Part shown: positions 27,793 through 36,280 of the stretch, in pieces | Position numbering within the stretch: position 1 is the first letter of the stretch | Layout of the letters: the number at the start of each line of letters is the position of its first letter | Assembly (NCBI GenBank): GCA_945860955.1 | Contig: CAMATH010000004.1 | Location: 1 to 64,000 of the forward strand | DNA: 64,000 nt | Source of the DNA: Planctomicrobium piriforme | Lineage (GTDB): Bacteria > Planctomycetota > Planctomycetia > Planctomycetales > Planctomycetaceae | Direction: 5' to 3' | The notes under the pieces: generated by a model | Database searches by the model: none | The model's input: only the letters and a program-made list of their open reading frames with translations | What the model was told of the DNA's origin: nothing | Made by a program: the position numbers and the translations under genes

Positions 27793-28760
27793 ACGAGATC
27801 GGGCTGCGAGGGGTTCTTAGCAGCTTCGTACTCATAACCCAGGAAAAAGCCCGCCGCCGTCCAGTCGGCAAACCACCGCTCGATCTGATTCGCGAATTTC
27901 TCAATCGGTTCGTCCCCCATCTCCGCCGCCACCGCCAATGCGTCGCCCACTGCGACGCCCGCCTGCATGGTCGCGAGCAGTGTGTACTGGGAGCGAGTGA
28001 GAGACCGCCGTTCCGTCCGGTAACTTCGTCGACTCACCGCGACGTAAGATTGATCCGGCCGAGGAATCGCTGGTCGCTCGTCGCGCAAAATCGCCGCGAA
28101 GTACTCGTCGACCGGAAAACGCGTCTCCAACAGTCGCACGCAGGGTGCCACAATCAAACGCGCCGTTGCGAAGTCGTCGGCGGAGAGCTTCGCGAGGTCG
28201 TGGGCCGAAAAGGGCGGTAGATTCTCGTTTCCCGGCCCGTCAAACACCTGGTTCACCGTCTGCTCGAGTCGCGCGAGATCGATAAAAAAGTCGGCCCAAT
28301 TTCCGATCGGGTTCTCGTCGCTCTCCGGGTTCGACTCTGACATGCGGTCGGACTCGGCGGGGCGCGTCGCTTCCAGGAACTCGACAAAACGATCCCCCAG
28401 TCGCGCCAGCGTGTAACTCTCAGACGGGTAGACCCGGAGATACTCCATTGCGAATTGATCGAACAGTTCCGTTCCGAATGCCCGACAGAGAACCGAGTAT
28501 TCCTCCCGTAACACTTCGATCAGTCGGGCGACGTAGGCACGCTGATAAATCTCCAGCCGCTCTTCGCTCGACAGTGCATGCGACGGGGCGACATGGTCGG
28601 CGACACTGTCCGAGATCCGTTCCGAGTCATCCCCGTCCGAAACCGACGATCCAGTGATCGCTCCATAGAGCCAGCGCTGCAATTGTTGCAGGCCGAAGTT
28701 GGAATTCGCCCCGCTGACGGAGTCTCTGCGAGTCTCGGGAATGGGCTCGCCGGAGTTCAC
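27786..28760 (-). CDS. DUF2063 (HvfC/BufC-like) RiPP partner protein
   Basis: A 324-residue cytoplasmic protein. The N-terminal ~120 residues match the DUF2063 putative DNA-binding fold ([12 protein letters not shown], then [14 protein letters not shown]). In characterised MNIO systems this partner is a RiPP-recognition subunit that binds the precursor leader rather than DNA. The second half resembles the C-terminal region seen in HvfC/BufC proteins. The start is GTG overlapping the DUF692 stop as GTGA, so it is translationally coupled. It is the last gene of the operon. Unlike many genomic DUF2063 genes, it sits directly with both precursor and enzyme. Confidence 0.82.
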   Translation of the reverse strand: MNSGEPIPETRRDSVSGANSNFGLQQLQRWLYGAITGSSVSDGDDSERISDSVADHVAPSHALSSEERLEIYQRAYVARLIEVLREEYSVLCRAFGTELFDQFAMEYLRVYPSESYTLARLGDRFVEFLEATRPAESDRMSESNPESDENPIGNWADFFIDLARLEQTVNQVFDGPGNENLPPFSAHDLAKLSADDFATARLIVAPCVRLLETRFPVDEYFAAILRDERPAIPRPDQSYVAVSRRSYRTERRSLTRSQYTLLATMQAGVAVGDALAVAAEMGDEPIEKFANQIERWFADWTAAGFFLGYEYEAAKNPSQPDLVV

Positions 28761-29689
28761 TTGTCACCCGCGGACACAACGAATGACAGCGGATGAGGCA
28801 GTGCCCGGTCGGTCGAGTGTGTCGTCGGCTGTCGCCGGGGTGTCGGCCGACTCTCCACGTCGCGGCGCGGCCCCGACAACAGCTCGCGTGCCTTGAGGAC
28901 TTCGGCATGCACCACGGGAAACGGCGGAATGTTGGCGTCCCATTCCAGCAATGTCGATCGTTCCCCCGTGCGCTCGGTGGCGTACCGGTACAGATCCCAG
29001 ACGGGGTCAATGACCGCGCCGTCGTGGGTGTCGATGCAGTGCGTTCCACAGTCGGTGTGCCCCGCCAGGTGGTACTGAGTCACGCGGTCGTGCGGAATTC
29101 CCGCCAGGTATTCGTACGGGTCAAAATCGTGATTCACGCTTGAAACGAAGACGTTGTTCACATCCAGCAGCAGTCCGCAGTCGGCTCCTTCGACCACTCG
29201 CGTCACGAATTCCCATTCCGAGAGCGTCGACGAGGTGAACGTCACATAGCTGCTGGGATTCTCCAGGATCAGGGGCCGACCGAGAAAATCCTGTACCACC
29301 TTCACCCGTTCGATCACGTGGGAAACCACCGTGTCGTTCATCGGCAACGGAAGGAGGTCGTGCGTATTCCGCCCCGCGACACCAGTCCAGCACAAATGGT
29401 CCGAGATCCAAGCGGCTCCGATCTCATGCGCCAGTCGCTTGAGTTTTCCCAGATACTCAAAGTCGAGCGGGTCGGTGCTGCCGATGGACAGCGAGACGCC
29501 GTGCATGACAATTGGATACCGCTCGGCGATCTGCCGCAGCACATGCCGGGGGCGTCCCTGCGAGTCGATGTAGTTTTCGGAAATGATCTCAAACCAGTCG
29601 ACGGGGGGCGATTCGCGCAGGATGTGGGCGTAGTGCGTGGCACGCAGGCCGACACCAAACCCCAACGAATCGCGAGGAAGCTCGGGCAC
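28757..29689 (-). CDS. DUF692 MNIO enzyme (HvfB/BufB-like)
   Basis: A 310-residue member of the multinuclear non-haem iron oxidative (MNIO, DUF692) enzymes, TIM-barrel proteins that modify cysteines in ribosomal peptides (MbnB, TglH, BufB families). Candidate metal ligands lie in family blocks: [44 protein letters not shown], and L-L-E-W-D-A-N-I-P. It starts with GTG overlapping the last base of the precursor's TAG, and its own stop overlaps the DUF2063 start. Its presumed substrate is the neighbouring Cys-rich peptide, with Fe2+ and O2 as cosubstrates. Confidence 0.93.
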   Translation of the reverse strand: MPELPRDSLGFGVGLRATHYAHILRESPPVDWFEIISENYIDSQGRPRHVLRQIAERYPIVMHGVSLSIGSTDPLDFEYLGKLKRLAHEIGAAWISDHLCWTGVAGRNTHDLLPLPMNDTVVSHVIERVKVVQDFLGRPLILENPSSYVTFTSSTLSEWEFVTRVVEGADCGLLLDVNNVFVSSVNHDFDPYEYLAGIPHDRVTQYHLAGHTDCGTHCIDTHDGAVIDPVWDLYRYATERTGERSTLLEWDANIPPFPVVHAEVLKARELLSGPRRDVESRPTPRRQPTTHSTDRALPHPLSFVVSAGDK

Positions 29690-30168
29690 TAGTCTTCCTT
29701 TTTCTTTTTCGCCGGCGCTTCACCGAATTCTTTCTTCGCCTGCTTCATTTCCTTTTCGAAAAACGCCCGCGCGTCCTTCCAGGCGGTCGCCATCAGCGGG
29801 ACATGGCATTTTCCCTGCCCTTTGCAACTGTTCTGGGCGGCTGTTGTGCCGCACCCACCCTGCCCTTTGCACGCGTTGTCGCCGCCACAGGAATGATGCG
29901 TCGCGGGTGTCGCGCAATCTCCCTGACCGGCGCATTCGTTGGCTTCGCCCGCGCCTTTTCCCTTGCATGTGTTCAATCCCCGGCACACGTGCATGTCGCT
30001 GGCGAAGATATCGACGGGAGACTCGCTCGCCGCCTCGCCCCCCTTTTTCGCGAACGGGGGAGCGACCGCCGGCGGATCTCCGCAACCGACCAGGGCACCG
30101 CTCATCACGCCCCCCAGGGCGGCGACCGACAACCGATGAAACGCGCGACGGTTCAACTCAGACGACAT
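29689..30168 (-). CDS. Cys-rich exported RiPP precursor candidate
   Basis: A 159-residue peptide with a twin-arginine leader (N-R-R-A-F-H-R-L, hydrophobic region to L-V-G-C-G), which gives a lipobox with Cys29. Nine further cysteines at residues 62, 68, 79, 85, 94, 100, 106, 115 and 121 form five C-x5-C units; three are close copies of C-[KA]-G-Q-G-x-C. The C-terminal ~35 residues form an amphipathic, Lys-rich helix. I know no named family for it; it is not DUF2282-like. Preceded by a good AGGAG about eight bases from the ATG. It heads a three-gene operon with the MNIO enzyme and its partner, so it is probably their substrate and possibly a metal-binding peptide. Confidence 0.85.
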   Translation of the reverse strand: MSSELNRRAFHRLSVAALGGVMSGALVGCGDPPAVAPPFAKKGGEAASESPVDIFASDMHVCRGLNTCKGKGAGEANECAGQGDCATPATHHSCGGDNACKGQGGCGTTAAQNSCKGQGKCHVPLMATAWKDARAFFEKEMKQAKKEFGEAPAKKKKED

Positions 30169-30186
30169 GTGGCGACTCCTGCGACC

Positions 30187-30210
30187 ACGCCCCGGGTGGG
30201 GGCGTTTTTT
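30187..30210 (+). terminator. intrinsic terminator-like hairpin in the precursor leader
   Basis: Stem ACGCCCC / GGGGCGT with a 5-base loop followed by six T on the plus strand. It lies 19-42 bases upstream of the minus-strand precursor start, so it points against the operon. It could stop antisense transcription, or form a hairpin just upstream of the ribosome-binding site in the operon mRNA. Confidence 0.6.
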
Positions 30211-30217
30211 CCATGAA

Positions 30218-30241
30218 TTCCTGAAACAGATTCTTCAGGAA
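30218..30241. promoter_or_regulatory. inverted repeat, possible operator of the RiPP operon
   Basis: Perfect 8-base arms TTCCTGAA and TTCAGGAA separated by 8 bases, about 50-73 bases upstream of the precursor start. Symmetry and position suit a dimeric repressor or activator site. The palindrome ACAGGAAACCTGT at 30255-30267 is a second candidate. Confidence 0.45.
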
Positions 30242-30326
30242 ACGTTAGTCACCCACAGGAAACCTGTCCAGTGCGCGATCGCGACTGAGTTGTATTCCGT
30301 GCGGTCCGCGTTGAGACATTTTGATG

Positions 30327-30382
30327 GAGCCGCGCCCGTCAGGAAGCGGGAGTTTGATTCCGCTTCCTGACGGGCGCGGCTC
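30327..30382. repeat. palindromic repeat, copy 2 (perfect)
   Basis: Perfect 23-base arms at 30327-30349 and 30360-30382 around a 10-base loop; the arm begins GAGCCGCGCCCGTCAGGAAG. Immediately left of it, 30301-30326 (GCGGTCCGCGTTGAGACATT) is a second module that recurs in inverted orientation beside copy 3 near 36172-36200. Confidence 0.85.
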
Positions 30383-30415
30383 GGCGTAACCCACACACTT
30401 TCAGTGCTGCGGATT

Positions 30416-31093
30416 CTAGTACAACCGATTGGTATACGATTCCTCAATATGCACTCTCAGGGTCTCGGCAGTCTGTCCGTCAATCTGGGTCTGATCGGCG
30501 AGGATCTGGGCGAAATCGGGGAGCGCCGAAGGACACGACGACGTTAAACCCTCCCACAGTTTCGAACGGATCAGCGCTTTGCCACATTGCAGAAAGCACT
30601 CTTCGATTTCCACGCCGATCGCGACTTGTGGTGTCTTGCCCTGCACCGTCAGCGGAACAAGAAATTCTTCGTCACGCATTACACAGGCCCGCCCGTTCAC
30701 CCGTAGCGTCTCGGCTGTTCCAGGTCGCATAAACAGCAGCCCGACCCGCCCAGTTTCAATGATATTCCGCAGACTGTCGGCCCGCCGATTTCCCGCCCGC
30801 TCGGGAATCACCAGGGTCTTGGAATCGATGACCGTGGCGATCCCCGGGGCGTCGCCACGCGGTGAGACGTCGAGCCTGCCGTCGCGTCCCACGGTTCCCA
30901 CCAGGACGAATGGACTCTCAGCGAGAAACGTCCGCATGTGCTGATCGAGTTCCATCCGCTCCTTTTTGATCGCCAGTTCGCTGGGTGTACCGATGAGGGC
31001 CGCGAGGTCAGCCGCGCTGTCGAGTGTGCGGCGGAAGGAGGAAAGCGCCATGGCGGGGTGCGATGCGTAGGGGATGAGACGGTCGAAGATCAC
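30416..31093 (-). CDS. PPOX-type flavoprotein (MSMEG_1061-like)
   Basis: A pyridoxamine 5'-phosphate oxidase-fold protein of 225 residues, binding FMN or F420 in a split-barrel. Family features visible are the L-V-G-T-V-G-R-D-G-R-L-D-V-S-P-R-G-D strand-loop and the N-R-R-A-D-S-L-R-N-I helix, typical of the MSMEG_1061 subfamily. The start is a GTG codon; an ATG 14 codons later (MALSSFRR) is equally plausible. The substrate is unknown; these proteins are often annotated as general-stress or heme-related flavoproteins. It stands alone, with a palindromic repeat beyond its 3' end. Confidence 0.8.
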   Translation of the reverse strand: MIFDRLIPYASHPAMALSSFRRTLDSAADLAALIGTPSELAIKKERMELDQHMRTFLAESPFVLVGTVGRDGRLDVSPRGDAPGIATVIDSKTLVIPERAGNRRADSLRNIIETGRVGLLFMRPGTAETLRVNGRACVMRDEEFLVPLTVQGKTPQVAIGVEIEECFLQCGKALIRSKLWEGLTSSCPSALPDFAQILADQTQIDGQTAETLRVHIEESYTNRLY

Positions 31094-31135
31094 TCCACGG
31101 TGAGGGACTGGGTTCGTTTTTGCAACCCCTGCTGT

Positions 31136-31340
31136 TTACACACAACTGCGCCAATCGTCTGGACCGAACGCGATCCAGTCGACGGCAAAGTCGGTCATTC
31201 TTCGAATTCCGACCCAGATTGGTTGGGGTCCGACGGGGAATTCGGTGGCTCGGTTGTTGTAGCCGCCGAGTTGCGATAGCAGTTCCATCATCACAGACGG
31301 GATCGGTGGCCTTTTCGGGAGCGGTTTCTTCTTGACCACC
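31136..31340 (-). pseudogene. IS4-type transposase C-terminal remnant
   Basis: A short minus-strand frame carries P-L-P-K-R-P-P-I-P-S-V-M-M-E-L-L-S-Q-L-G-G-Y and ends W-V-G-I-R-R-M-T-D-F-A-V-D-W. This pattern (LGG, then W-x-G-x-x-R-[LM]-x-D, ending W-x-x-F-G) is the C-terminal end of Tn5/IS4-family transposases. No DDE catalytic region, upstream body or inverted repeats remain, so it is a decayed fragment. The rest of the 323-base gap before the WD40 gene holds nothing I can identify. Confidence 0.65.
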
Positions 31341-31415
31341 GGATGCTTGCTTCGACATCCCGTACACAAATCAATGGCTGCGGTCTCATTTTGTGGCCTC
31401 CGAACAGGGTTTCGT

Positions 31416-32801
31416 TCAAGGGATCGGGTCGGCGATCGCATCGGCCGAAACAACAAAGATGATTGTTCCTTCACGCAGCATCTCCAGGTAGGTCGGATCC
31501 GGGTCGAGCAGCCGGTCGTAGAACCTTACGAACACAGCCACTCCCTTGGGCTTCTCAAGCGACTTGAGTAACTCGCCCGAATCCACACGTTTCCCGTGGA
31601 CGTCGAACGCGCGAATCGACTCGCCCATCGCAACCGGTTTCAGGTACCGCCACTTCATTCCCTCGGCAGCGACCGCCTGCCGCGGCGTCAGGTATTCGGG
31701 ACGACAAATCTGAATGACAATTTCCCCATTTTGCTTCTCGGCGGACGCCCTCCAGAGTTGTGGCGGTTCGTTCGAAGGTGGCGCGAAATCCCACAGGCCA
31801 ATCGTCGAGTCGTCACATCCTGCAACGAGCGTCTTTCCCGTGTTGTCAAACGCGACACACCCAACCCGCCCTCCCTGGCTATCCCATTCAGTTTCCAGTT
31901 TTCCGGCGGCGGAATCCCAGATTCTGACGACAGCATCGTGTCCACAAACCGCGAGCGTCCTGCAATCCGCGGCCAAGGCGACGCATCGGACGAGCCGATC
32001 GGGAAACGAATGGGAAAAAATTTCCTTCTGGGAGGCGAGATCCCAAACTTTCACGTCCCCTTGTCCGGATCCCTCGACCGACCTCCCACCTGGCTTCTCG
32101 GTCCTGTTTCCGCTTCCCGAAGCCAGAAGTTTTCCATTCGCGGCGAATGCCAAAGACCAGACGAAATGCGCATGTCCGCTCAACGTGCCGGTGCACTTGC
32201 CGGTCTGCGTTTCCCAAAGTCTGATGTTGGTTTCGAAATGGCCCGATGCGATCGATTTCCCATCGGGTGCGAACGCGACGGAATACACAGGTCCGCCATC
32301 ACTTTCCAGCGTCGCGAGCTCACTTCTGGAGGCGACTTTCCACAGCTTGACCGTGCCGTCATAGCTCCCGGAGACCAAAGTCTCACCATCCGGACTGAAG
32401 GCGACAGAATACACGGCGGCGCGATGGCCGCGCAGGACTGCGCTCGCGGTTCCCTTCGCGACATTCCAGATCCTGACGGTTCGGTCCGTGCTGGCGGTCG
32501 CCAGCAACCCGGCGTCGGGGCTAATTGCGACCGACGTGACTGGTTCCTGATGTCCCCGAAGCTCGGCCTTTTCTTTCCTGGTTTCGACGTCCCAGATTTT
32601 GACCGTATGATCCCAACTGCCAGAAACAAGCGTCTTGCCGTCACGCGTCAACGCGACAGCGGAAACCAGTTCACCATGACCCGCGAAGTTCACACGTGCC
32701 GGGCGATCGCTGGCGGCAGCGCGCTTTCCATGGAATCCATCCGAATTGGGAAGGTTCCCGACCAGAATCAGTGACGTGATCAACAACTCGCGAAATCTCA
32801 T
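31416..32801 (-). CDS. secreted WD40-repeat beta-propeller protein
   Basis: A 461-residue protein with a signal-like N terminus (M-R-F-R-E-L-L-I-T-S-L-I-L-V-G) and about seven WD40 repeats. Typical blades are G-S-W-D-H-T-V-K-I-W-D, A-S-T-D-R-T-V-R-I-W, and S-G-S-Y-D-G-T-V-K-L-W; the set is complete enough for one closed propeller. A ~100-residue C-terminal extension (IQICRPEYLTPRQAVAAEGM) is unrecognised. WD40 proteins are protein-interaction scaffolds; no enzymatic role can be assigned. The start was moved to MRFRELLI because the 48 upstream residues are not exported-protein-like. Confidence 0.88.
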   Translation of the reverse strand: MRFRELLITSLILVGNLPNSDGFHGKRAAASDRPARVNFAGHGELVSAVALTRDGKTLVSGSWDHTVKIWDVETRKEKAELRGHQEPVTSVAISPDAGLLATASTDRTVRIWNVAKGTASAVLRGHRAAVYSVAFSPDGETLVSGSYDGTVKLWKVASRSELATLESDGGPVYSVAFAPDGKSIASGHFETNIRLWETQTGKCTGTLSGHAHFVWSLAFAANGKLLASGSGNRTEKPGGRSVEGSGQGDVKVWDLASQKEIFSHSFPDRLVRCVALAADCRTLAVCGHDAVVRIWDSAAGKLETEWDSQGGRVGCVAFDNTGKTLVAGCDDSTIGLWDFAPPSNEPPQLWRASAEKQNGEIVIQICRPEYLTPRQAVAAEGMKWRYLKPVAMGESIRAFDVHGKRVDSGELLKSLEKPKGVAVFVRFYDRLLDPDPTYLEMLREGTIIFVVSADAIADPIP

Positions 32802-33237
32802 GGCGTATCTCGTGTGAGGGTTGAACGGAGATTGTTGTCGCTTGCGTGAACAGCCTGCCCGCAGTGGGTATCGCGGCTTGCCGCAAACACCTTCATTTCT
32901 TCCGATACAGAACTGTACCGAGTGCGACCCCGGACTGCTGCCCATTCGACCGCATCAACTCGCCGTGACCGAAGCTGATTGTTCAACAAACTTAGGGCGG
33001 AACGGTTGGAAGACTCAGTCCATGAAACTTCCGTGCGATGGGGCTTCGGGAGCCGCTTTCGGGTTTGTGGGTTCGTCCGTCCCGCGACAGGGTCGGTCGG
33101 CACCCGCCCTTCAGCGATTCGGTATCGATCAAAGCCCCCCCCCCACGTCCCCCCGCCTTGAATTCCCCCAATTCCAACCTTATCCTTTACTGCACCGTGA
33201 TTTCCGCTTTCACAGCCTCTGACTTGAGATTCCTCTC
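32802..33237. other. divergent intergenic region
   Basis: About 435 bases between the WD40 gene (minus) and the FKBP gene (plus). Open frames here are poor and no RNA gene is visible. A tract of ten C at 33135-33144 stands about 95 bases before the FKBP start. Confidence 0.45.
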
Positions 33238-33819
33238 GTGGCGTCAGTTTCCTCGCGACCCAGTCGGCTTTCCGCCTCTGTACGTCAATCGCTCTGCGCA
33301 GCTCGATTTGTCGTCGTAGGGCTGTTGCTGGCGACGGGTTGCGCTCCGGAGAGCGCTCCGCCGAAACCGATGCCGATTCCAGTCGCCCCCGCAGAGACGC
33401 CCGACGCGACCTCCGACGACGAGGGGCCGATCGAGTTCCCCAAGCTCCCCAGCGGTGCCGGGCCGATCGACGACGATGCCTCGAAGGAATTCTCCACGAC
33501 CAAAACCGGACTGAAGTACCGGATTTTGCGTGTGGGTGAGGGCAAGAAGCCCACTGTGCTCAATACAGTCGAAGCACACTACCGCGGCTGGCTGAACAAC
33601 GGGAAGGAATTCGACAGCAGTTACAAGCGAGGCAAACCGACTTCGTTCCCTCTCAGCAAGGTGGTGGAAGGGTGGCGGGAAGGGATTCCGTATTGTGCCG
33701 AAGGGGGCATGATCGAGCTGATCATCCCCGCGAAACTGGGTTACGGTCCCAACGGTCAGGGGATTATTCCCCCCAACTCGACATTGCATTTCCTGGTTGA
33801 AGTCAAGTCGGTCAAGTAG
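33238..33819 (+). CDS. FKBP-type peptidyl-prolyl isomerase, lipoprotein
   Basis: A 193-residue periplasmic, lipid-anchored prolyl isomerase. It starts from GTG and has a lipobox L-L-A-T-G-C near residue 35, followed by a Pro/Ala-rich linker. The C-terminal ~105 residues form the FKBP domain: [31 protein letters not shown], and L-G-Y-G, all typical. The active-site core is intact. Likely function is folding of envelope proteins. Confidence 0.92.
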   Translation: MASVSSRPSRLSASVRQSLCAARFVVVGLLLATGCAPESAPPKPMPIPVAPAETPDATSDDEGPIEFPKLPSGAGPIDDDASKEFSTTKTGLKYRILRVGEGKKPTVLNTVEAHYRGWLNNGKEFDSSYKRGKPTSFPLSKVVEGWREGIPYCAEGGMIELIIPAKLGYGPNGQGIIPPNSTLHFLVEVKSVK

Positions 33820-33938
33820 CCGGCCGTTTTGTCGGGCCTGCTTGGATTTCTTTCACTTCCACCATTCCCTGTGAACCCCCCGCACCCTGGCGTTGTCTTC
33901 TGGCTGGGCTCCTCCCTCTTCTTTTTCGAGAAACTCCC

Positions 33939-35720
33939 GTGTCCGTCGAATCGAAACCGCGAACCACCCACACTGTCACCAACGGGGCCGACATTCTTGT
34001 CGAAGCCATGATCCGGCAGGGCGTGGAAACGGTATTTGCCTATCCCGGTGGTGCCAGCATGCCGCTGCACCAGGCGCTGACGTACCGACGTGACGAAGTC
34101 CGGACCATTCTTCCCCGGCACGAACAGGGGGGTGTCTTCGCCGCCGAGGGATACGCGCGGTCGACAGGCAAAGTCGGCGTCTGCATGGCGACCAGCGGTC
34201 CGGGGGCGACGAACCTCGTCACCGGACTCGCCGACGCCAAGATGGACAGTTGCCCGCTGGTGGCGATCACCGGCCAGGTGTCGCGAAAGTTCATTGGAAC
34301 CGATGCGTTTCAGGAAACGCCCATCGTCGAAGTTTGTCGCGCGATCACGAAGCATCATTACCTGATCACGCGGTTTGAAGACATTCCCCGCGTGGTGAAA
34401 GAGGCGTTCTACATCGCCCGCAGCGGCCGGCCGGGCCCGGTGTTAATCGACTTCCCGAAGGATGTGCAACTCGAGAAGACGACCGAGGTTGTAGACTACG
34501 ATCCGCCGATTCAGCTTCCCGGCTACCGTCCCGAGCCGCGCCCCGTGAACATGGCGCAGATCAAGCAGATTCTCGCCGCCATCAAGCGGTCGCATAAGCC
34601 AATCATTTACGCAGGGGGCGGCGCGATCAACAGCGACGCGTCGGCCGAGCTGACCGAATTCGCCAAGCGCACCAAGATTCCCGTCACGATGACGTTGATG
34701 GGGCTGGGGGCGTTTCCGGGGAGTGACCCGCAATCGCTCGACATGCTGGGAATGCACGGGTCGGCCTACGCCAACTACGCGGTCAACGACGCCGACCTGC
34801 TGCTGGCGTTCGGCGTGCGATTTGATGACCGCGTGACCGGCAAGGTGTCGGAATTCGCGACACACGGAAAGATTGTGCATGTCGATTCCGATCCGTCGGA
34901 GATCCACAAGAACAAGGAGGCGCACATTCCGGTGATCGCCGACCTCCGCGAGGTGTTGCAGGCGCTGAACGAGACGATCACCGACGACGATCTCCCCGAG
35001 ATCGACGACTGGTGGAAGCAGATCAACCAATGGCGAACGGCGCACCCCTTCAGTTACCGCGATCCGGGGAACGATTCGATTCTGCCTCAGGCGGCGATTG
35101 AGGAACTGCACCGCCAGACTGCGAGCAGAGACACCTTTATCGCCGTGGGGGTGGGTCAGCACCAAATGTGGTCGGCCCAGTTCTATAAGTTCGACAAGCC
35201 GCGACATTGGATGAGCAGTTCGGGACTGGGGGCGATGGGATTTGGGTTGCCCGCCGCCATGGGGGTGCAGGCGGCCCACCCCGGGAAGCTGTGCATTGAC
35301 ATTGATGGCGACGGCTCGTTCCAGATGAATATCCAGGAACTGGCGACACTGGTTTGCGAAAAACTGCCGGTGAAGATGTTCGTGTTGAACAATCAGCACC
35401 TGGGGATGGTGGTCCAGTGGGAAGACCGGTTCCACGCAGGGAACCGGGCGCACACGTACCTTGGCCCGGTGGATCATCCCGAAGCCCGGGGTCAAGGTTC
35501 GGGAGAGATTGGGGTCACATACCCGAATTTCACGCAGATCGCGGCGGGTTATGGGGTTCAGTCGCGTCAGGTCCGTTCGAAAAAGGAACTGCCGGCGGCG
35601 ATCGCCGAGATGATTTCGACCCCCGGCCCATTCCTGCTGGATGTCGTGTGCCCGTATCAGGAACAGGTTCTGCCCATGATTCCCGGCGGAATGACGGTCA
35701 AGGAGATTATTTTGGAGTAA
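33939..35720 (+). CDS. ilvB: acetolactate synthase large subunit
   Basis: A 593-residue ThDP-dependent acetohydroxyacid synthase, the first committed step of valine/leucine/isoleucine synthesis (pyruvate plus pyruvate or 2-ketobutyrate). The start is GTG. The N-terminal block ([18 protein letters not shown], with catalytic Glu in R-H-E-Q-G), the FAD-domain and the C-terminal ThDP motif [14 protein letters not shown] are all intact, and the length is normal. No regulatory subunit gene is adjacent. A distinctive hairpin with a T-tract follows at 35780-35845. Confidence 0.96.
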   Translation: MSVESKPRTTHTVTNGADILVEAMIRQGVETVFAYPGGASMPLHQALTYRRDEVRTILPRHEQGGVFAAEGYARSTGKVGVCMATSGPGATNLVTGLADAKMDSCPLVAITGQVSRKFIGTDAFQETPIVEVCRAITKHHYLITRFEDIPRVVKEAFYIARSGRPGPVLIDFPKDVQLEKTTEVVDYDPPIQLPGYRPEPRPVNMAQIKQILAAIKRSHKPIIYAGGGAINSDASAELTEFAKRTKIPVTMTLMGLGAFPGSDPQSLDMLGMHGSAYANYAVNDADLLLAFGVRFDDRVTGKVSEFATHGKIVHVDSDPSEIHKNKEAHIPVIADLREVLQALNETITDDDLPEIDDWWKQINQWRTAHPFSYRDPGNDSILPQAAIEELHRQTASRDTFIAVGVGQHQMWSAQFYKFDKPRHWMSSSGLGAMGFGLPAAMGVQAAHPGKLCIDIDGDGSFQMNIQELATLVCEKLPVKMFVLNNQHLGMVVQWEDRFHAGNRAHTYLGPVDHPEARGQGSGEIGVTYPNFTQIAAGYGVQSRQVRSKKELPAAIAEMISTPGPFLLDVVCPYQEQVLPMIPGGMTVKEIILE

Positions 35721-35779
35721 TCTGGCAAATCGGTGGACGTGGTTGTTGTAATCCACGCCACCGCTGCTAGAATGTGATT

Positions 35780-35845
35780 GAAGCCGGTTGATGATGCGTT
35801 TCGGTCCCTGCCCCACCGATCCTGCGTCTCCCGGCTTCATTTTTT
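35780..35845 (+). terminator. structured terminator after ilvB
   Basis: Arms GAAGCCGG (35780-35787) and CCGGCTTC (35831-35838) enclose a 43-base loop with a minor CGGT/ACCG pairing, followed by ATTTTTTCTTT. It resembles an intrinsic terminator with a long loop, or a small structured RNA. Confidence 0.5.
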
Positions 35846-35960
35846 CTTTGGGTCTCCTTAGCGTGGAATTTATTCCAGGCGACTCCCTTCAAGCGTTTCG
35901 CACGAGCCTTTTCTGTTGGAGTAGCGTTCCGCGCCGTGCGGTGAGAAGAACGGGCCGTAC

Positions 35961-35999
35961 GGGAGTGTCAAGTGGATTAAAATCCACACTACCCTCCCC
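35961..35999. repeat. palindrome related to 1130-1168
   Basis: Core GTGGATT-AA-AATCCAC at 35972-35987 flanked by GGGAGTGT and ACACTACCCTCCC. The GTGGATTAAAA core and a following AATCGCACC are shared with the element near the DUF1559 gene. Confidence 0.5.
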
Positions 36000-36138
36000 C
36001 AATCGCACCTGCCGCGCGACATCCGCAGTAGCCCTGTTAAGCGGTGAAAACGAGGTGTTGACGCAGCTCGGGCTCATTGGCGCGTTTTCCAGCGTTTCGA
36101 GTCTATACCTCGCACGGCCGGAAACGAGACAAATTCAG

Positions 36139-36200
36139 GGAGCGGCGCCCGTGAGGAAGCGGGAGTTTGAACTCCATCAAAATGACTCAACGCGGACCGC
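36139..36200. repeat. palindromic repeat, copy 3 (degenerate)
   Basis: 36139-36170 matches the left arm and loop of the copy at 30327 (GGAGCGGCGCCCGTGAGGAA), but the right arm is missing and replaced by the inverted flanking module (CTCCATCAAAATGACTCAAC). It appears truncated or rearranged. Confidence 0.65.
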
Positions 36201-36280
36201 GCGGAGTCTAGACAATTTCGTCCCCAGCCGGCGTCTCTTTATCGTACGGACTCACTTCCGCCATCGCCTGGTGTTTCACG

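Larger units (their letters stand above)
35846..36280. other. repeat-rich intergenic region
   Basis: About 435 bases with no convincing gene. It contains the palindrome at 35961-35999 and the degenerate palindromic-repeat copy at 36139-36200, which are listed separately. Confidence 0.5.

Noticed and set aside
33135-33144. C10 tract as a phase-variation switch of the FKBP gene
   Set aside because: It is outside the reading frame and about 95 bases from the start; a promoter-spacing effect is possible but nothing supports it.
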